Assembly: GCF_010183535.1 (NCBI RefSeq) | Contig: NC_071329.1 | Span: forward strand, 9,858,001-9,922,000 | Length of the DNA stretch: 64,000 nt | Origin: Caenorhabditis remanei | Lineage: Eukaryota; Nematoda; Chromadorea; Rhabditida; Rhabditidae | Reading direction: 5' to 3' | Shown here: in pieces, positions 1-10,315 of the stretch | Layout: each line of letters opens with the position of its first letter | Numbering within the stretch: position 1 is the first letter of the stretch | Made by a program: the position numbers and the translations under genes | The notes under the pieces: generated by a model | What the model was told of the DNA's origin: nothing | The model's database searches: none | Seen by the model: only the letters and a program-made list of their open reading frames with translations

Positions 1-61
1 GATTGAGCCCCACGAGGAAGAAAAGGCTTCGGATGAAATGTTTGCTCCATTGAGTTTTTAG
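1..61 (+). CDS. 3' end of an unidentified gene (partial)
   Basis: Frame 2 is open from the window edge to a TAG at 59-61 and encodes about 19 residues, acidic then hydrophobic (IEPHEEEKASDEM, then FAPLSF). The short acidic tail before an AT-rich stretch looks like the end of a last exon. It converges on the minus-strand gene ending at 325. Too little is present to name a family, and a chance open frame cannot be excluded. Confidence 0.35.
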   Translation, partial: IEPHEEEKASDEMFAPLSF

Positions 62-298
62 AGAAAAAATGTTGTCAGAACCAACTGTGGTTCTAAATTA
101 GCACTATTAAAAAAAAAGAAACAATTACTGAAAACAGCATTTTGAAATTATTTTCAGTTCAGTTTATATGAATCCATATGGGATGATTAACACTAGGGTT
201 ACAGTACTATAGACGCAAAATAGTAATCGCTTATCAACGGAGGTCACACAACGATTATGACTTCTTTTTGTAGAGTTTATTTTTTATCGAACGAAATT

Positions 299-304
299 TT
301 TATT
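299..304 (-). terminator. poly(A) signal of the downstream minus-strand gene
   Basis: The plus strand reads TTTATT, which is AATAAA on the minus strand, about 20 bp past the stop codon at 325. Its position and orientation fit the cleavage signal of the four-exon gene at 325-951. Confidence 0.5.
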
Positions 305-324
305 CATCAACATTTCAGTACGTT

Positions 325-951
325 TTAGCTTATAGTACACATTCCTCGTTTCTGACGGTTCTTCAATGTTTCAGCCGCTTCCTTTTCTAGAATCGTTCCA
401 TCTTTCCAGGGATTCGCATGGTTTTTCGGTTTCAGATATGTTTTTGCAACTATCTCATCTCCAACTTGCCACGGTTCCGACCATTTTGATTTGAGAATTG
501 TTAATTTTTTCACTGAAATGCTGAGGTGAATTTAGTTATACTAATTGTTCAAGCTGCCTACTCTTTCTCTCTGCCTGCTCGACATTTTGAAAATAAAGAT
601 TCTCAATTTTCCTTTCAGTCATCGAGTCGAATTCACATTCTTCCGGTTGATATTTGTTCCCACCATCTTCGTCTGTTTTTTCTAATGTCTGTCTAACCTG
701 AGTATCTAATTCGTACTCTTTCAACTCTGAATTCAGGTAATTGGATCATAATTTGGAACTATAAAACTGCTAACCTTCAATTGAAGAAGACTTCTTCAAC
801 TCAGATTGCTGGTTATAATCACAGTAAGATTCTAAAAACTAACTAGATTTTGGAATGGTTTATTGCATTCCTCACCTTTTATCAGCTTTGTTCGTTTCGA
901 AACACCATAATCAAATCCACTGAAGCTTAAAATATCATTTTTCCACTCCAT
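325..951 (-). CDS. unrecognised four-exon gene, 161 aa
   Basis: Four exons join in frame: 951-876, 831-775, 726-562 and 512-325, with canonical GT/AG introns of about 44-50 nt. The predicted protein is 161 aa, hydrophilic and charged, with no signal peptide or membrane segment. The first half is acidic and probably disordered. The C-terminal 60 residues look folded, with the segment SKWSEPWQVGDEIVAKTY and then WKDGTILEKEAAETLKN. I do not recognise the family. The V-G-D-E-(I/V)-x-A pattern is loosely reminiscent of small beta-barrel domains such as Tudor, but the aromatic cage cannot be placed. It is head-to-head with vha-4 across 439 bp. The start was chosen because the ATG at 951 is the first in frame with good splice continuity. 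Confidence 0.6.
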
Positions 952-1390
952 GGCGGTAAGAAAATAAATTTATTCTTTTAGTATCTACGTCATTTATTTT
1001 ATTTTTGTGAGACACGTGTTTTAACGTGATTTTACACAAATGTTCAAGAATTAAATAAGTTATGCATATGATTAGGAAATTTTACCATCAATTTACTCGC
1101 TCGTTTCCATATTATTTTCCGAATTCTGTCAAAGTTTTCCCTTCAAATGGCCGCGGCCGTCAAGACCGCGGCCTGGTTTTCCTGCACGCTCGACCGAAAA
1201 CCACTCGTTCATCGATAATTTTTGTCAAAAAATTCCCTTTCCCACGACCAAGCTGAAAATCACCGTGTTCTTTGCGTTTCGATCCTGTTTTTCCATTTTA
1301 TCGAGATTGTGTGATATCGATTCTCTATGAAACTTTTTCAATCAAATTACTTTGTTTTTTTCTTTTATAAATATTGATTTTTTATAGGTA
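952..1390. promoter_or_regulatory. divergent promoter between the unknown gene and vha-4, with E-box and GC palindrome
   Basis: This 439-bp gap separates two divergently oriented start codons. It holds a CACGTG E-box at 1013-1018 and a GC-rich inverted repeat at 1149-1173 (arms GGCCGCGG and CCGCGGCC, 9-bp spacer) in otherwise AT-rich DNA. CACGTG is the core of the TFEB/HLH-30 site that controls V-ATPase and lysosomal genes in other animals; its role here is inference. The region just before the vha-4 ATG is T-rich and ends TTTATAG, a possible trans-splice acceptor. Confidence 0.45.
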
Positions 1391-2341
1391 ATGGCGGCCG
1401 GAGCAATTCTCAAAACGACTGCTACCTTGACGGTAATTACAACCCTGATCCTCGTAGGAACAGGTAAATTTTCAAATTTGATTATTAAAGTTATGAAACA
1501 CCACGCCCCAAGAAATAAAATAGTTATTTATACTAAAAACATTTAAGGGTTGTTTTACATGCTCAGTGGACAAGGACATAGATTCGATATTGCATGGTTC
1601 TTGACATCCACATCTCCACACATGTGGGCTGGTCTTGGTATCGGATTCTCACTGTCTTTGTCTGTGCTCGGAGCCGGATGGTAATGATTCCCTCATCTTA
1701 CTCTTTCAATAATCTTTAACTTGCAGGGGAATCTTCACGACAGGATCTTCTATCCTAGGTGGAGGAGTAAAAGCACCAAGAATCAGAACAAAGAATCTTG
1801 TTTCGATCATTTTCTGTGAAGCCGTTGCGATTTTCGGTATTATCATGGCCTTCGTATTCGTCGGAAAGCTCGCTGTAAGTATCTTTGGGATGTCATTTCA
1901 GTCTCGGTTTGTTTTAAAAAATGACGGAAGTAAAACTCCAGTCTTGTTTTTAAAAGGAATAATGTTCCGATTTATCATATCCGGCTACTAATCACCATAC
2001 ACAGCTCTTCATGTTTGTCTTAATCATTCTCTCAATTTTCTTTTTTTCAGGAGTTCCGTCGTGAAGATCTTCCAGAAGGTCAAGATGGAATGACTATTCT
2101 TGCTCGTAACCTTGCTGCTGGATACATGATTTTCGGTGGTGGTCTCACTGTCGGGCTTTCCAACCTTGTTTGTGGTCTTGCTGTCGGAATCGTCGGATCA
2201 GGAGCCGCCATTGCTGACGCCGCGAATCCAGCTCTTTTCGTCAAAATTCTCATTATTGAAATTTTTGCCTCCGCTATCGGACTTTTCGGAATGATCATCG
2301 GAATTGTTCAGACTAACAAGGCTTCATTCGGAAACAAGTAA
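1391..2341 (+). CDS. vha-4: V-type H+-ATPase proteolipid subunit c'' (21-kDa), VHA-4
   Basis: Subunit c'' (yeast Vma16, vertebrate ATP6V0B) of the membrane V0 rotor, which carries protons across lysosomal, endosomal and some plasma membranes. Four exons (1391-1463, 1548-1680, 1727-1874, 2051-2341) give 214 aa, the usual family length. Several glycine-rich membrane helices are visible, with [17 protein letters not shown], the conserved helix containing [16 protein letters not shown] (the glutamate is the proton-carrying acid of this family), and a second half ending [19 protein letters not shown]. The short C-terminal NKASFGNK is typical. The start follows a T-rich acceptor-like stretch. It is probably the first gene of an operon with the TECPR1-like gene behind it. 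Very strongly conserved; identification is secure. Confidence 0.96.
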
Positions 2342-2775
2342 ATTAATATCATCCAATCCGTTCTCTCTGTTCCACCCAAATTAGTGATATTTTTCTAGTT
2401 CCTTAGAGCAAAATTCAGTCAATTCGCCACCGCTCTCTTATTTAAAACGAATGTATATTCTCTTTCAGTCATTCTCTTACACCCTTTTTTCGGTGATTTC
2501 ATCATACATTCCCCTTTTTTTCTTGTAACATTGATTGAATTTTCTCAATTTATTTTGTTTTCAATGTGTCGAATTTTTGTCTCTCATGACAAAGATTCCA
2601 TTTTATAATCATTTCCTCCCTGTCTTCCATATATATTTTTCAGTCCCAACTCTTTCTGTTAATAAATAAAAAAACAGTCATAGACTGGCATCATGATTTG
2701 AAAACGAAAATCGTAGTTTCGAATTAGAACTATCCAACTTCCAGATATCACGAAAAAACAAGTTTGAATTCACAG
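2342..2775 (+). promoter_or_regulatory. vha-4 3'UTR and probable operon intercistronic region
   Basis: The vha-4 stop is followed by a U-rich 3'UTR with a doubled poly(A) signal (AATAAATAAA) at 2661-2670. About 100 bp later the next gene begins directly after an acceptor-like TTCACAG at 2769-2775 that abuts its ATG. Poly(A) site to downstream acceptor spacing of about 100 bp is the signature of a nematode operon whose second gene is SL2 trans-spliced. The alternative is an independent promoter inside the 434-bp gap. Confidence 0.5.
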
Positions 2776-5700
2776 ATGCCGAGTGAGTATATTTGGACGG
2801 TTTCAGCCAATGGAGTTCCATGCAGAATTCCAGCTCCTTCAGATCCTAGTAATCTTTCGATTAAAATTTAATTTCTGCTCTAAGTTATATTTCAGGATGT
2901 ACGAGTGAAACAGATTGGCAGGAACTACCGTGTTCAGATGGTTCCTCAATATGCACAATTGTGGCTTCTCCAACAACTGCTTTTGCTATTGATCGAACCG
3001 GAAGACTGTTAATTCTAGTGATGCCAACACATATCGCCATCAGAGAACGTGTTGAAATATATAATAATCAGAGATGGATTGGGATTTGGAGAGGAACATT
3101 TTTCATAGATCGGCCCAGATATTCTGATGAAAGCGGTCAAATAGCAAAAGACATATCATTGAATGAAATCAGTTCGGGTTGGAGTTGGGAGGATAAATGG
3201 GTTCCTCATCTAGATCCACGAAAATATGATAAAGAAGGATGGCAATATTCGTTATCTTTTCTTGCGCCAAAATGGGATAAACAGTGTCGATTATATCATC
3301 TTGTTCGGAGAAGAGTTCTTAAAAGACATATGAGATACACATCACATGATAAATGGATTGAAATGACAAATGAAGAAACTCGATTGTTCACGGAGTTGGC
3401 CATTGGAGGATTGGATGTAATGAGTGAAGGAGAATGTCTTCTGTTTGCACTTGGAAGCGACGGAAATATTTATAGAAGAGATGGAATTAAGACTAATTGT
3501 CCAGGTGGAACGGAGTGGCAGATAATTCCAAAAATCACTTTTAAAGGTATCGGGGGTATATGAAGTATTTGATTGAATGAAACTGTTTTACAGATTCTGA
3601 TTCAGACGACGTTACACTCATATCAGCTTCTCCTTCTCTCGCAACCCTCATAGCTATCACATGGGATGGGAAAATGTTTCATCGGAAAGGAATTACTCGG
3701 AAAAGTCCAATTGGATTGACGTGGCAAAGTATCCCAACTCCAAAAAATAAAGCTGTAATTTGTGCAGCGATCGGTAAAAAAACAATGTGGTGCATCACAG
3801 CTGATGGATGTGTAAGAACTTCGGAATACTTTTTCTGAATCTGAATAGTACATTTTCAGGTATGGTTCACTCGTATGGAAGTTGACGAAAAACTGAAAGA
3901 GCACACCATGAAAAATATCAGTTCTGAAGGTTACCAAATGGTGACTCAAGGTGGAGTTTCTAGGCTTTCAGTTTCAAAAAATGATAAGGTGGACAGTTTG
4001 GAAAGTACATGAATGTGATACCAAGTATATTGCAGGTGTTCTGTATTTCGACTAGTGAGAAAATAGAAATCCGATCCGGAATAGAGAGTAATGAACCATC
4101 TGGGAAGAGATTTGAGAGTATTGTTGATCGTGGAGAACCGAAAGATCAAAGATGGATTTCGGTTAGAAAAGGAATGATTTTTTGGAAAATGAGATTAAAT
4201 TATTTCAGATTCATTGTGGATCCGTCAATTTCTCTCAAGTACCTGAATATTTCACATCTTCCTCTAGTTTACAATCTAAAATGGAGGTTTCACTGTTCAG
4301 GAAAGCAGACTGGCGATTAAAAGTTTGTAGATTGCTTTGTTCTTATAACATAATCTTGTCAGATTCTGCAACAACTACAAGAGTCGACTAATAGATCCTG
4401 GTCTGCGATGAACGGTATCAAGGGGGACGATTTAGAGTGTCCAGATGACAATAATGATGGATCGAATTCAGTAAAACACATTCGATGCCAAATAATGCAA
4501 GGGGACGCCTTCAGGTATTATCACACCAGGACGAATTGCATTTTTTGAACTAATTTCGAATAATTTCAGAAGTGTCAATGTTACAATAACTAACAAAACT
4601 ATAGAAATAACTGGAGAGCAAATAACACCAAAATCAATTGAAAACTCTAAAATCAAATGTGTTCTCCCATCATTTCAACGTCTTCCTCAGAAGTATCTTC
4701 TTTACTTTTTCACTGGATCTCACTCAGAATTCGAATGTTTTGCTTTCACAGATGAAAAATCTCGCAGCATATTTCAAATCGACATAGAAAATGTATGTTT
4801 GCAAGTTTAAATACAGGTTACGTAGATGCACGTTAAGGTGGTTTCAGATTATTCGCAATTTCATATGTTGTTCTACCCGAAATTCATTCGGAGAAAGTAT
4901 GTGGTCTGTGAGTATTGGAGGTGTTGTTCGATGGCATTGTCTAGCAGAAATGAGTCAAGAAAGCAAGTTTGAGGTAAAAGATTACTGTATTTCCGTTTTC
5001 AGTATTCAATAATCATTCAGAAACGTGTAAATCCTGGAGAAACTAGAGCTCTTACTGTAGAAGGGATTTTTGAAAATATCGACTGTGGGGCGAAAGGATG
5101 TGTATGGGCGGTCAATGAGGTTGTCAGCTCTTTAATCTTCTTTTTATATTGAGAAACTTTTTTCAGTCAGGATCACTGTACGCCTTGAGTAGTCGATACA
5201 ATCCGTTGAGCTCTCATGATGAAACATACGACTTCAAAATGACAAATAAACGTACTTTCAAAATGTATGAATATCAAAAACATGCCGTGTTCCGTGGATT
5301 CATATCTTTTCAAGGATCACAGAAAGGAGTATCAGCTTGGATGTGTGATGGGAGACCTTGTCCACCTAATTTCTCATCATTACCTTCTACAAATTGGAGC
5401 TGGATGGATTCTTCTTGGCATCTGGAAGACGAAGAATGGAAGTACTCGAATGAAATAGATGGTACTTATGACTACAACGAGAGAGGCCAAGGAAGAGCTC
5501 GTCGACGTTTATGGATAAGACGGGCTCGTTATGATTGTAATAAATCACCTTGGTGTCACGTAGAAGCTCCACCAATGAAATATATTAGGTTGGCAAAGCA
5601 AGCATCAACGGTATACTTGTCACATATTCAAATCAGAATAAGTTGTTTTCCAGGAAACAATTATCGTCGTAGCTTTGACCAAGGATGGTCACATATTACG

Positions 5701-6411
5701 ACGAAACGGAGTTACCAGAGAAAATTTTACCGGTACAAATTGGACGGAGGTAGTTTTGTATGAACTCCACAATAGTATCAACCATATCTTCAGATACTCA
5801 CTGATTCTCCGATCTCATGTATTCATTATCAATCGGAAGGAATGAAGTTGTGGTGTGCCACTTCAGATGGAATGATATCATCAAGAAATCTTCAAATTTC
5901 TAATGATAGCAGCTTCCTTTCGAACTCGGATTGGAGACACCTCGACATGGATCTCTCTCCTTTAACTCAGCATCTCTCTAAAAAATCAACTACGGATCTC
6001 GAATTAACTGGTGTTTCTGACATTCTCTATGCACGAGTAGGATTCATCCTTTTCCGTATTGATACCAAAAACGGTATTCATTGTTTTCATTTCCTCAAAA
6101 CTCAAGATTTTTGATTTTTCAGAAACAATTTCTGATGCATATCCGATGGACAACCTACAACAAGCAGTTGTCAATGCGCAAGGTATGACCTCAAAAATAA
6201 AACTGAAGCAACGATGAAAAAAAACCATCGAGATTATAACAATTATTGGATATCTCCAGGTTCGATCTGCGTCCGAGGCACAAACATTACGATTGTTCGA
6301 GATTGGCGTGTCGTTCCGTATACGGACCGGAAGGCCACAATTATTGCGATGCGGAATGTAGATCGGGCAACCAACATGGGGCGTGGACTCAAAAATATGG
6401 CCTTATTCTAA
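2776..6411 (+). CDS. TECPR1-like protein: tectonin repeats with two dysferlin (DysF) domains
   Basis: A long many-exon gene; exons I could phase begin at 2776, 2895 (to 3546), 3594, 3860, 4035, 4209, 4363 and 4570, and the last ends at a TAA at 6409-6411. The first DysF domain is coded around 3040-3340 (YNNQRWIG, YSDESG, WSWEDKW, DKEGWQYS, then a basic VRRRVLKR stretch). A second DysF-like domain lies around 5260-5550 (TNWSWMDSSWH, EEWKYS, then the basic run RARRRLWIRRARY). Between and around them are tectonin-type beta-propeller repeats (for example ALTKDGHILRRNGVT and ITADGCVWF), and a segment around 4570-4790 sits where TECPR1 has its PH domain. In vertebrates TECPR1 acts in autophagosome-lysosome fusion and in LC3 lipidation on damaged lysosomes through sphingomyelin sensing. 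It sits behind vha-4, whose product acidifies the same compartment. Middle exon joins need transcript support. Confidence 0.85.
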
Positions 6412-6894
6412 ACATAGAAGCATGCTAATATTTTGTAAATTATTATGTAATGTTTCTACTTGTGAGCGTCTTTCGATATTTATACCTTGTAAATAAATAT
6501 AATAAATATTATTTTTTCAAGCTTGGTCGATCAAGCATTTTATTTTCTTTTTTTGTTCCAGTACGAGACTCCAAAATAACGGTGGTGTATTGTTTGGTGA
6601 TGCCGTGTACTCCTCGTGGACAATAGAAGTAGCGCTCGTCGGCTAATATTTTCTTTTTTTTAAAGAAAATTGAGTTGAACTTTTGGATATTTCGTTTTTT
6701 AAATATCTCAAAACTATTTCTTCATTGTTGAACAGCTAGATAAAAATCTAATCACTCAAATGAAATATACAATTTAAAAACCACAACTGATAAGTTTTTA
6801 CTCTTTCTTGTTCTTGTTTTTCTTTAGAATTTCATAATCGTTAAACTTTCAATGATGATAATTTACATTTGTTTCTTCTTTTCAGATAGATGCC
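6412..6894. other. intergenic: 3'UTR of the TECPR1-like gene and promoter of the MFS gene
   Basis: AT-rich, with AATAAATATAATAAATATT at 6492-6510, which supplies the poly(A) signal of the upstream gene. A short GCTTG-rich inverted motif (caagcttggtcgatcaagc) lies near 6519. The downstream half is T-rich and ends TTTTCAG about 10 bp before the MFS start at 6895, consistent with SL1 trans-splicing. No coding segment seen. Confidence 0.45.
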
Positions 6895-9266
6895 ATGGCA
6901 GGAGGGCGTCCTGCAGCTGGTTGCTGCTGTCTCATCAATAATGTCCGTTTTCCAGTTCTAATCCTCACTACATTCAGTATTGCTGCTTTATTTTCAACAT
7001 TGATTTTACCCAACCTTCTAGCCATTTTAGACCCTGAAGTTGATATTAGACCTGTTCCTGGACTCGACTCTTTACATGGAAGTTCTTATAAAGGTAAACA
7101 ATTTTGTTTTTTTTTTCAAATATATTCTTTTTACAGGATATGATCGGTTCAAACGAGAATTAGAGGAGCCAAAGGTTCCTTCAAAAGTAGTTCGATTTGA
7201 TCAATCAACCGAAGAAGAGGACGGGCATCCAATTCTTCCACCAACGGAGAAACCAGCACCAATCCCAACAACTTCAACTCCTGCTACTAAAAAAACTGAA
7301 AAACCTATACCCGTTTTCATAACGAATCGCCCGGAAACAACAACCGAGCGATTTGAAAGAGCAACGACGACGAAAATAGAATCTACAACTACACAGGATG
7401 ATGTTGTTGCAAGAGGTATCAGTTACATATCAAAACTAAAAAACTCTCATTTTTCAGAAGTTCAAAGATCACTGAAAAAGTTGCGAGATGCAGAAGAAGG
7501 AAAAGTTGAAGACAAAGCTGAAAAGGGTGTTGAAGAGACGTTCGAGTACAAGTAAGTAGCTTTTGAAAACTGTACTTTTTTAATAATATTTTTTCAGAAC
7601 GGAACCATTGTCTCTAAGATTGAGACGAGGATTACTTGTTTCCTCGCCTGGAATCGGAATTATTTTTGGAAGCTTTCTGACCATAAACCTAACGAAAAAG
7701 TACGGAGCCCGGAAAGTTTTTACAACATGTTTGTCTCAATCCGCCCTTTCAATCATTATCTTTTTATACGTTCAGAAGCGCTGTAAGTTTTTGGGAATGG
7801 AGAATAAACTATATTTGTAGTTTTTCAGATTTTTACTTGCTGGTAATTATCCGTTTCATCCAAGGAGTTTTGTTTTCGTCCGTGTTTCCAACGATGGGTA
7901 GTTTGTTGATTCACTGGGGTCCTCTCAAAGAGCAACTCACATTCTTAACTACGATGCTTATGTTCATTTCGGTACGTAAAAATCTGTTTATTAATCAAAT
8001 TTAAAATTTTTCGATTAGTTCAGATCGGGCCCGTAGTTGCTTGGCCAGTTGCAAATTATTTCAACGCCTTGGAGTTAGCCCATGATCACGTCTACTACGT
8101 TCAAATGGCAATCATCGCGATCCTTGGTGTATTGTGAGTAGGAAAACTCGTAATGAGCACAATCAATATTTTCAGATGGTCTATATTTTATCGAGATCTT
8201 CCACAGGAACATCCATGGGTTAGTGGAGTTGAACTGAATCGTATTGTTGCTGGAAAAGTCAAGGTAATGATTTACTAATCATCTAATCGAAATATAATGT
8301 CGTTTTCCAGGAGCTACATTCAAACCGTGCTCTATCAGATGCTTTTTCATCGCTTTTTCGGTCACTTTCTGCGTGGAGCATCTGGACATCTGCGTTCGGA
8401 TTCTTTTCTGCAACCGCTTTTGTCACTATATATCTCCCATCATTCCTCTCTTCTCCAGATGTTTTCATTGTGGAAGGTCTCGGAATTCATAGCAGTTTAC
8501 CGATGCAGTTATTAGTAAGATTATTATATTCAGATAATAAAGTGAATTAATGTTTCGTTTCAGCCACTAGCCTGTGCCATCTTTGCATCCTTGAATCTTC
8601 TCTTCAAGCCGTCGACAAAAATTATTCGAATCTTAAATACAACTGCTTTCGCTCTTGCTGCCATTCTTATGGTTGCTATAATTCTTGTTGCACATCTTCA
8701 GACTAAAGCAGGGTAAGCTGAAAACGTATAACACCACAATATTTTTCCTTTTATAGACTGTTATCCCTTCTTCTAATATCAATGCTTCCGTTTGGTTTAG
8801 CCATCGTAACTGGATTTATGCGAAGTTTGACAGTAGTTGGAAGAGTGTTCGCTGAACAAATTGTGGCGATGTGCGCAATACCGTTCGGTTTGGCTTTCAC
8901 AGTTCTCCCGCTGGTGGGGACCTATGTAATAAACGAAAAGTTAGTTTAGTAATTTCTTCCGATTGTAAATCTACATATTTTTTTAGTAAATTGGCTGAAT
9001 GGATGAAAGTGGCGATGTTTCTATTTTTCGTTCTATCAGCAGTTGCCATCGAGTTTGCCGTGTTCGGAAGAGGTATAGTCAGTTACAAAATCGAAAAATT
9101 TCAGAACCGTTTCAGGAAAATCAGCTTCATGGGCTGCATCGTCCTGGGATCCGCTAGCAGCTTCAACGAAAATGCAATCCTTAGCTCTCATAGACTTTAA
9201 TCAAGATGAATGTGGCCTTTATGAGCTCAGAAGGATCGAGCCAAAAAATAAATCAGATCACTCATA
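6895..9266 (+). CDS. major facilitator superfamily transporter, SLC17-like organisation
   Basis: A multi-exon membrane protein (first exons 6895-7093, 7136-7415, 7458-7551, 7598-7782; stop TAA 9264-9266). A first membrane helix (VLILTTFSIAALFSTLILP, after a short CCC-containing N-terminus) is followed by a long Thr/Pro-rich hydrophilic loop, coded around 7140-7540, probably extracellular and O-glycosylated. Then comes a series of helices with features of the MFS core: GIIFGSFLTINLTKKYGARK (the loop 2-3 G-x-x-x-[KR]-x-G-[AG]-[RK]-like signature), RFIQGVLFSSVFPTMGSLL and GPVVAWPVANYF, the arrangement of SLC17 and related organic-anion transporters. About 550-580 aa are expected. The substrate cannot be read from sequence. 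The large loop is longer than in typical SLC17 members. Confidence 0.75.
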
Positions 9267-10315
9267 ATTCTAGTTCATAATTGCTTATGCTTTCAAAGCT
9301 TTCCAATTTTGCTCAATTGCCATACTGACCAAAATTACCCTTTCTGGTCAAATTTTATACATTTATTAAATCTTAACTTTATTGATTTTTCATATCTTGG
9401 ACTTTTTATCACATCCCAATGATATTTGAAAAATTTTATCAACCAGTGTAGCTTCTCAACATTTGTATCATATTTTTCTGCCTTTTGTTGTGATTTTCGT
9501 TTCTTATCTGCGATTTATTTCAAGAAAATCTTTTTTTCTCTTTTTTCTTCTTTGAATAAACAAAACCGGAAGCATTGCGGATACTACGGTGGAGGGTGAA
9601 AGTGTGCATCACGTACCCCGCCGCGCCACATTCTACGACAATTCTCTTTTTTTTGCTGCGACTCGACAACTGTTGCAGAGCCCGCTGAGCCACCGATTTA
9701 TTGTGTGCCATTCGAACCATCTGATCACTTTTGCGATATTTTTCAGTTTTATCGGAAAAATTGATATAAATAAAATAATTCTGTTAAGATAACAACTATT
9801 TAGGCCATTGGGTCTGTCTCAGAATTGAGTTCAAAGTACACCTACTACGCGAACTATGAATTTGATTTCCGATTAACAAGCAATCAATGGATGTTCTTCA
9901 ACATAAACACATGAAGAACTTAATGAAACCAAAGATCATTAATGTTTCTTTACTATTTCTAGTCATCGGAAAATGAGGAATGAAATTACTCCTTTTTCAG
10001 AACTTTTTTTGATGTGTTCCGAGAAAGAGTATTCAATTAGAATATAAAGTAATTTGGATGAAAAACATATTCGTGTTTGTTACAATTGTGAAGGTTTCGA
10101 GCATTACAAATTTTTCCAAAAACTCTTATCATTCAAACATTCCTTCAGTTTCTTTCATTGTTGCCAACATCTTTTTCTTTCTCTACACTCTTTTTCTCAC
10201 TTTCTGAAAGTTTTAAATTCGGAAAAAAACTACTGTACTTTCAATAGTTGTACCGAAATTAAATCTTTTCATATGTAATCACTTCATAAATGATCAAAAT
10301 TTCTAGGTAATTTAC
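9267..10315. other. intergenic, 1.0 kb
   Basis: AT-rich spacer between two plus-strand genes. A short GC-rich patch at about 9590-9640 (ACGTACCCCGCCGCGCC) stands out. The last 60 bp end in a weak acceptor (TTTCTAG at 10301-10307) just before the ztf-17 ATG. Open frames here are short and lack splice or codon support. Confidence 0.4.

Noticed and set aside
2080..2298. 72-codon minus-strand frame
   Set aside because: It is the antisense shadow of vha-4 exon 4.
9520..10278. A gene between the MFS transporter and ztf-17
   Set aside because: Only 66-74-codon frames, rich in Phe/Ser/Lys, with no matching donors and acceptors.
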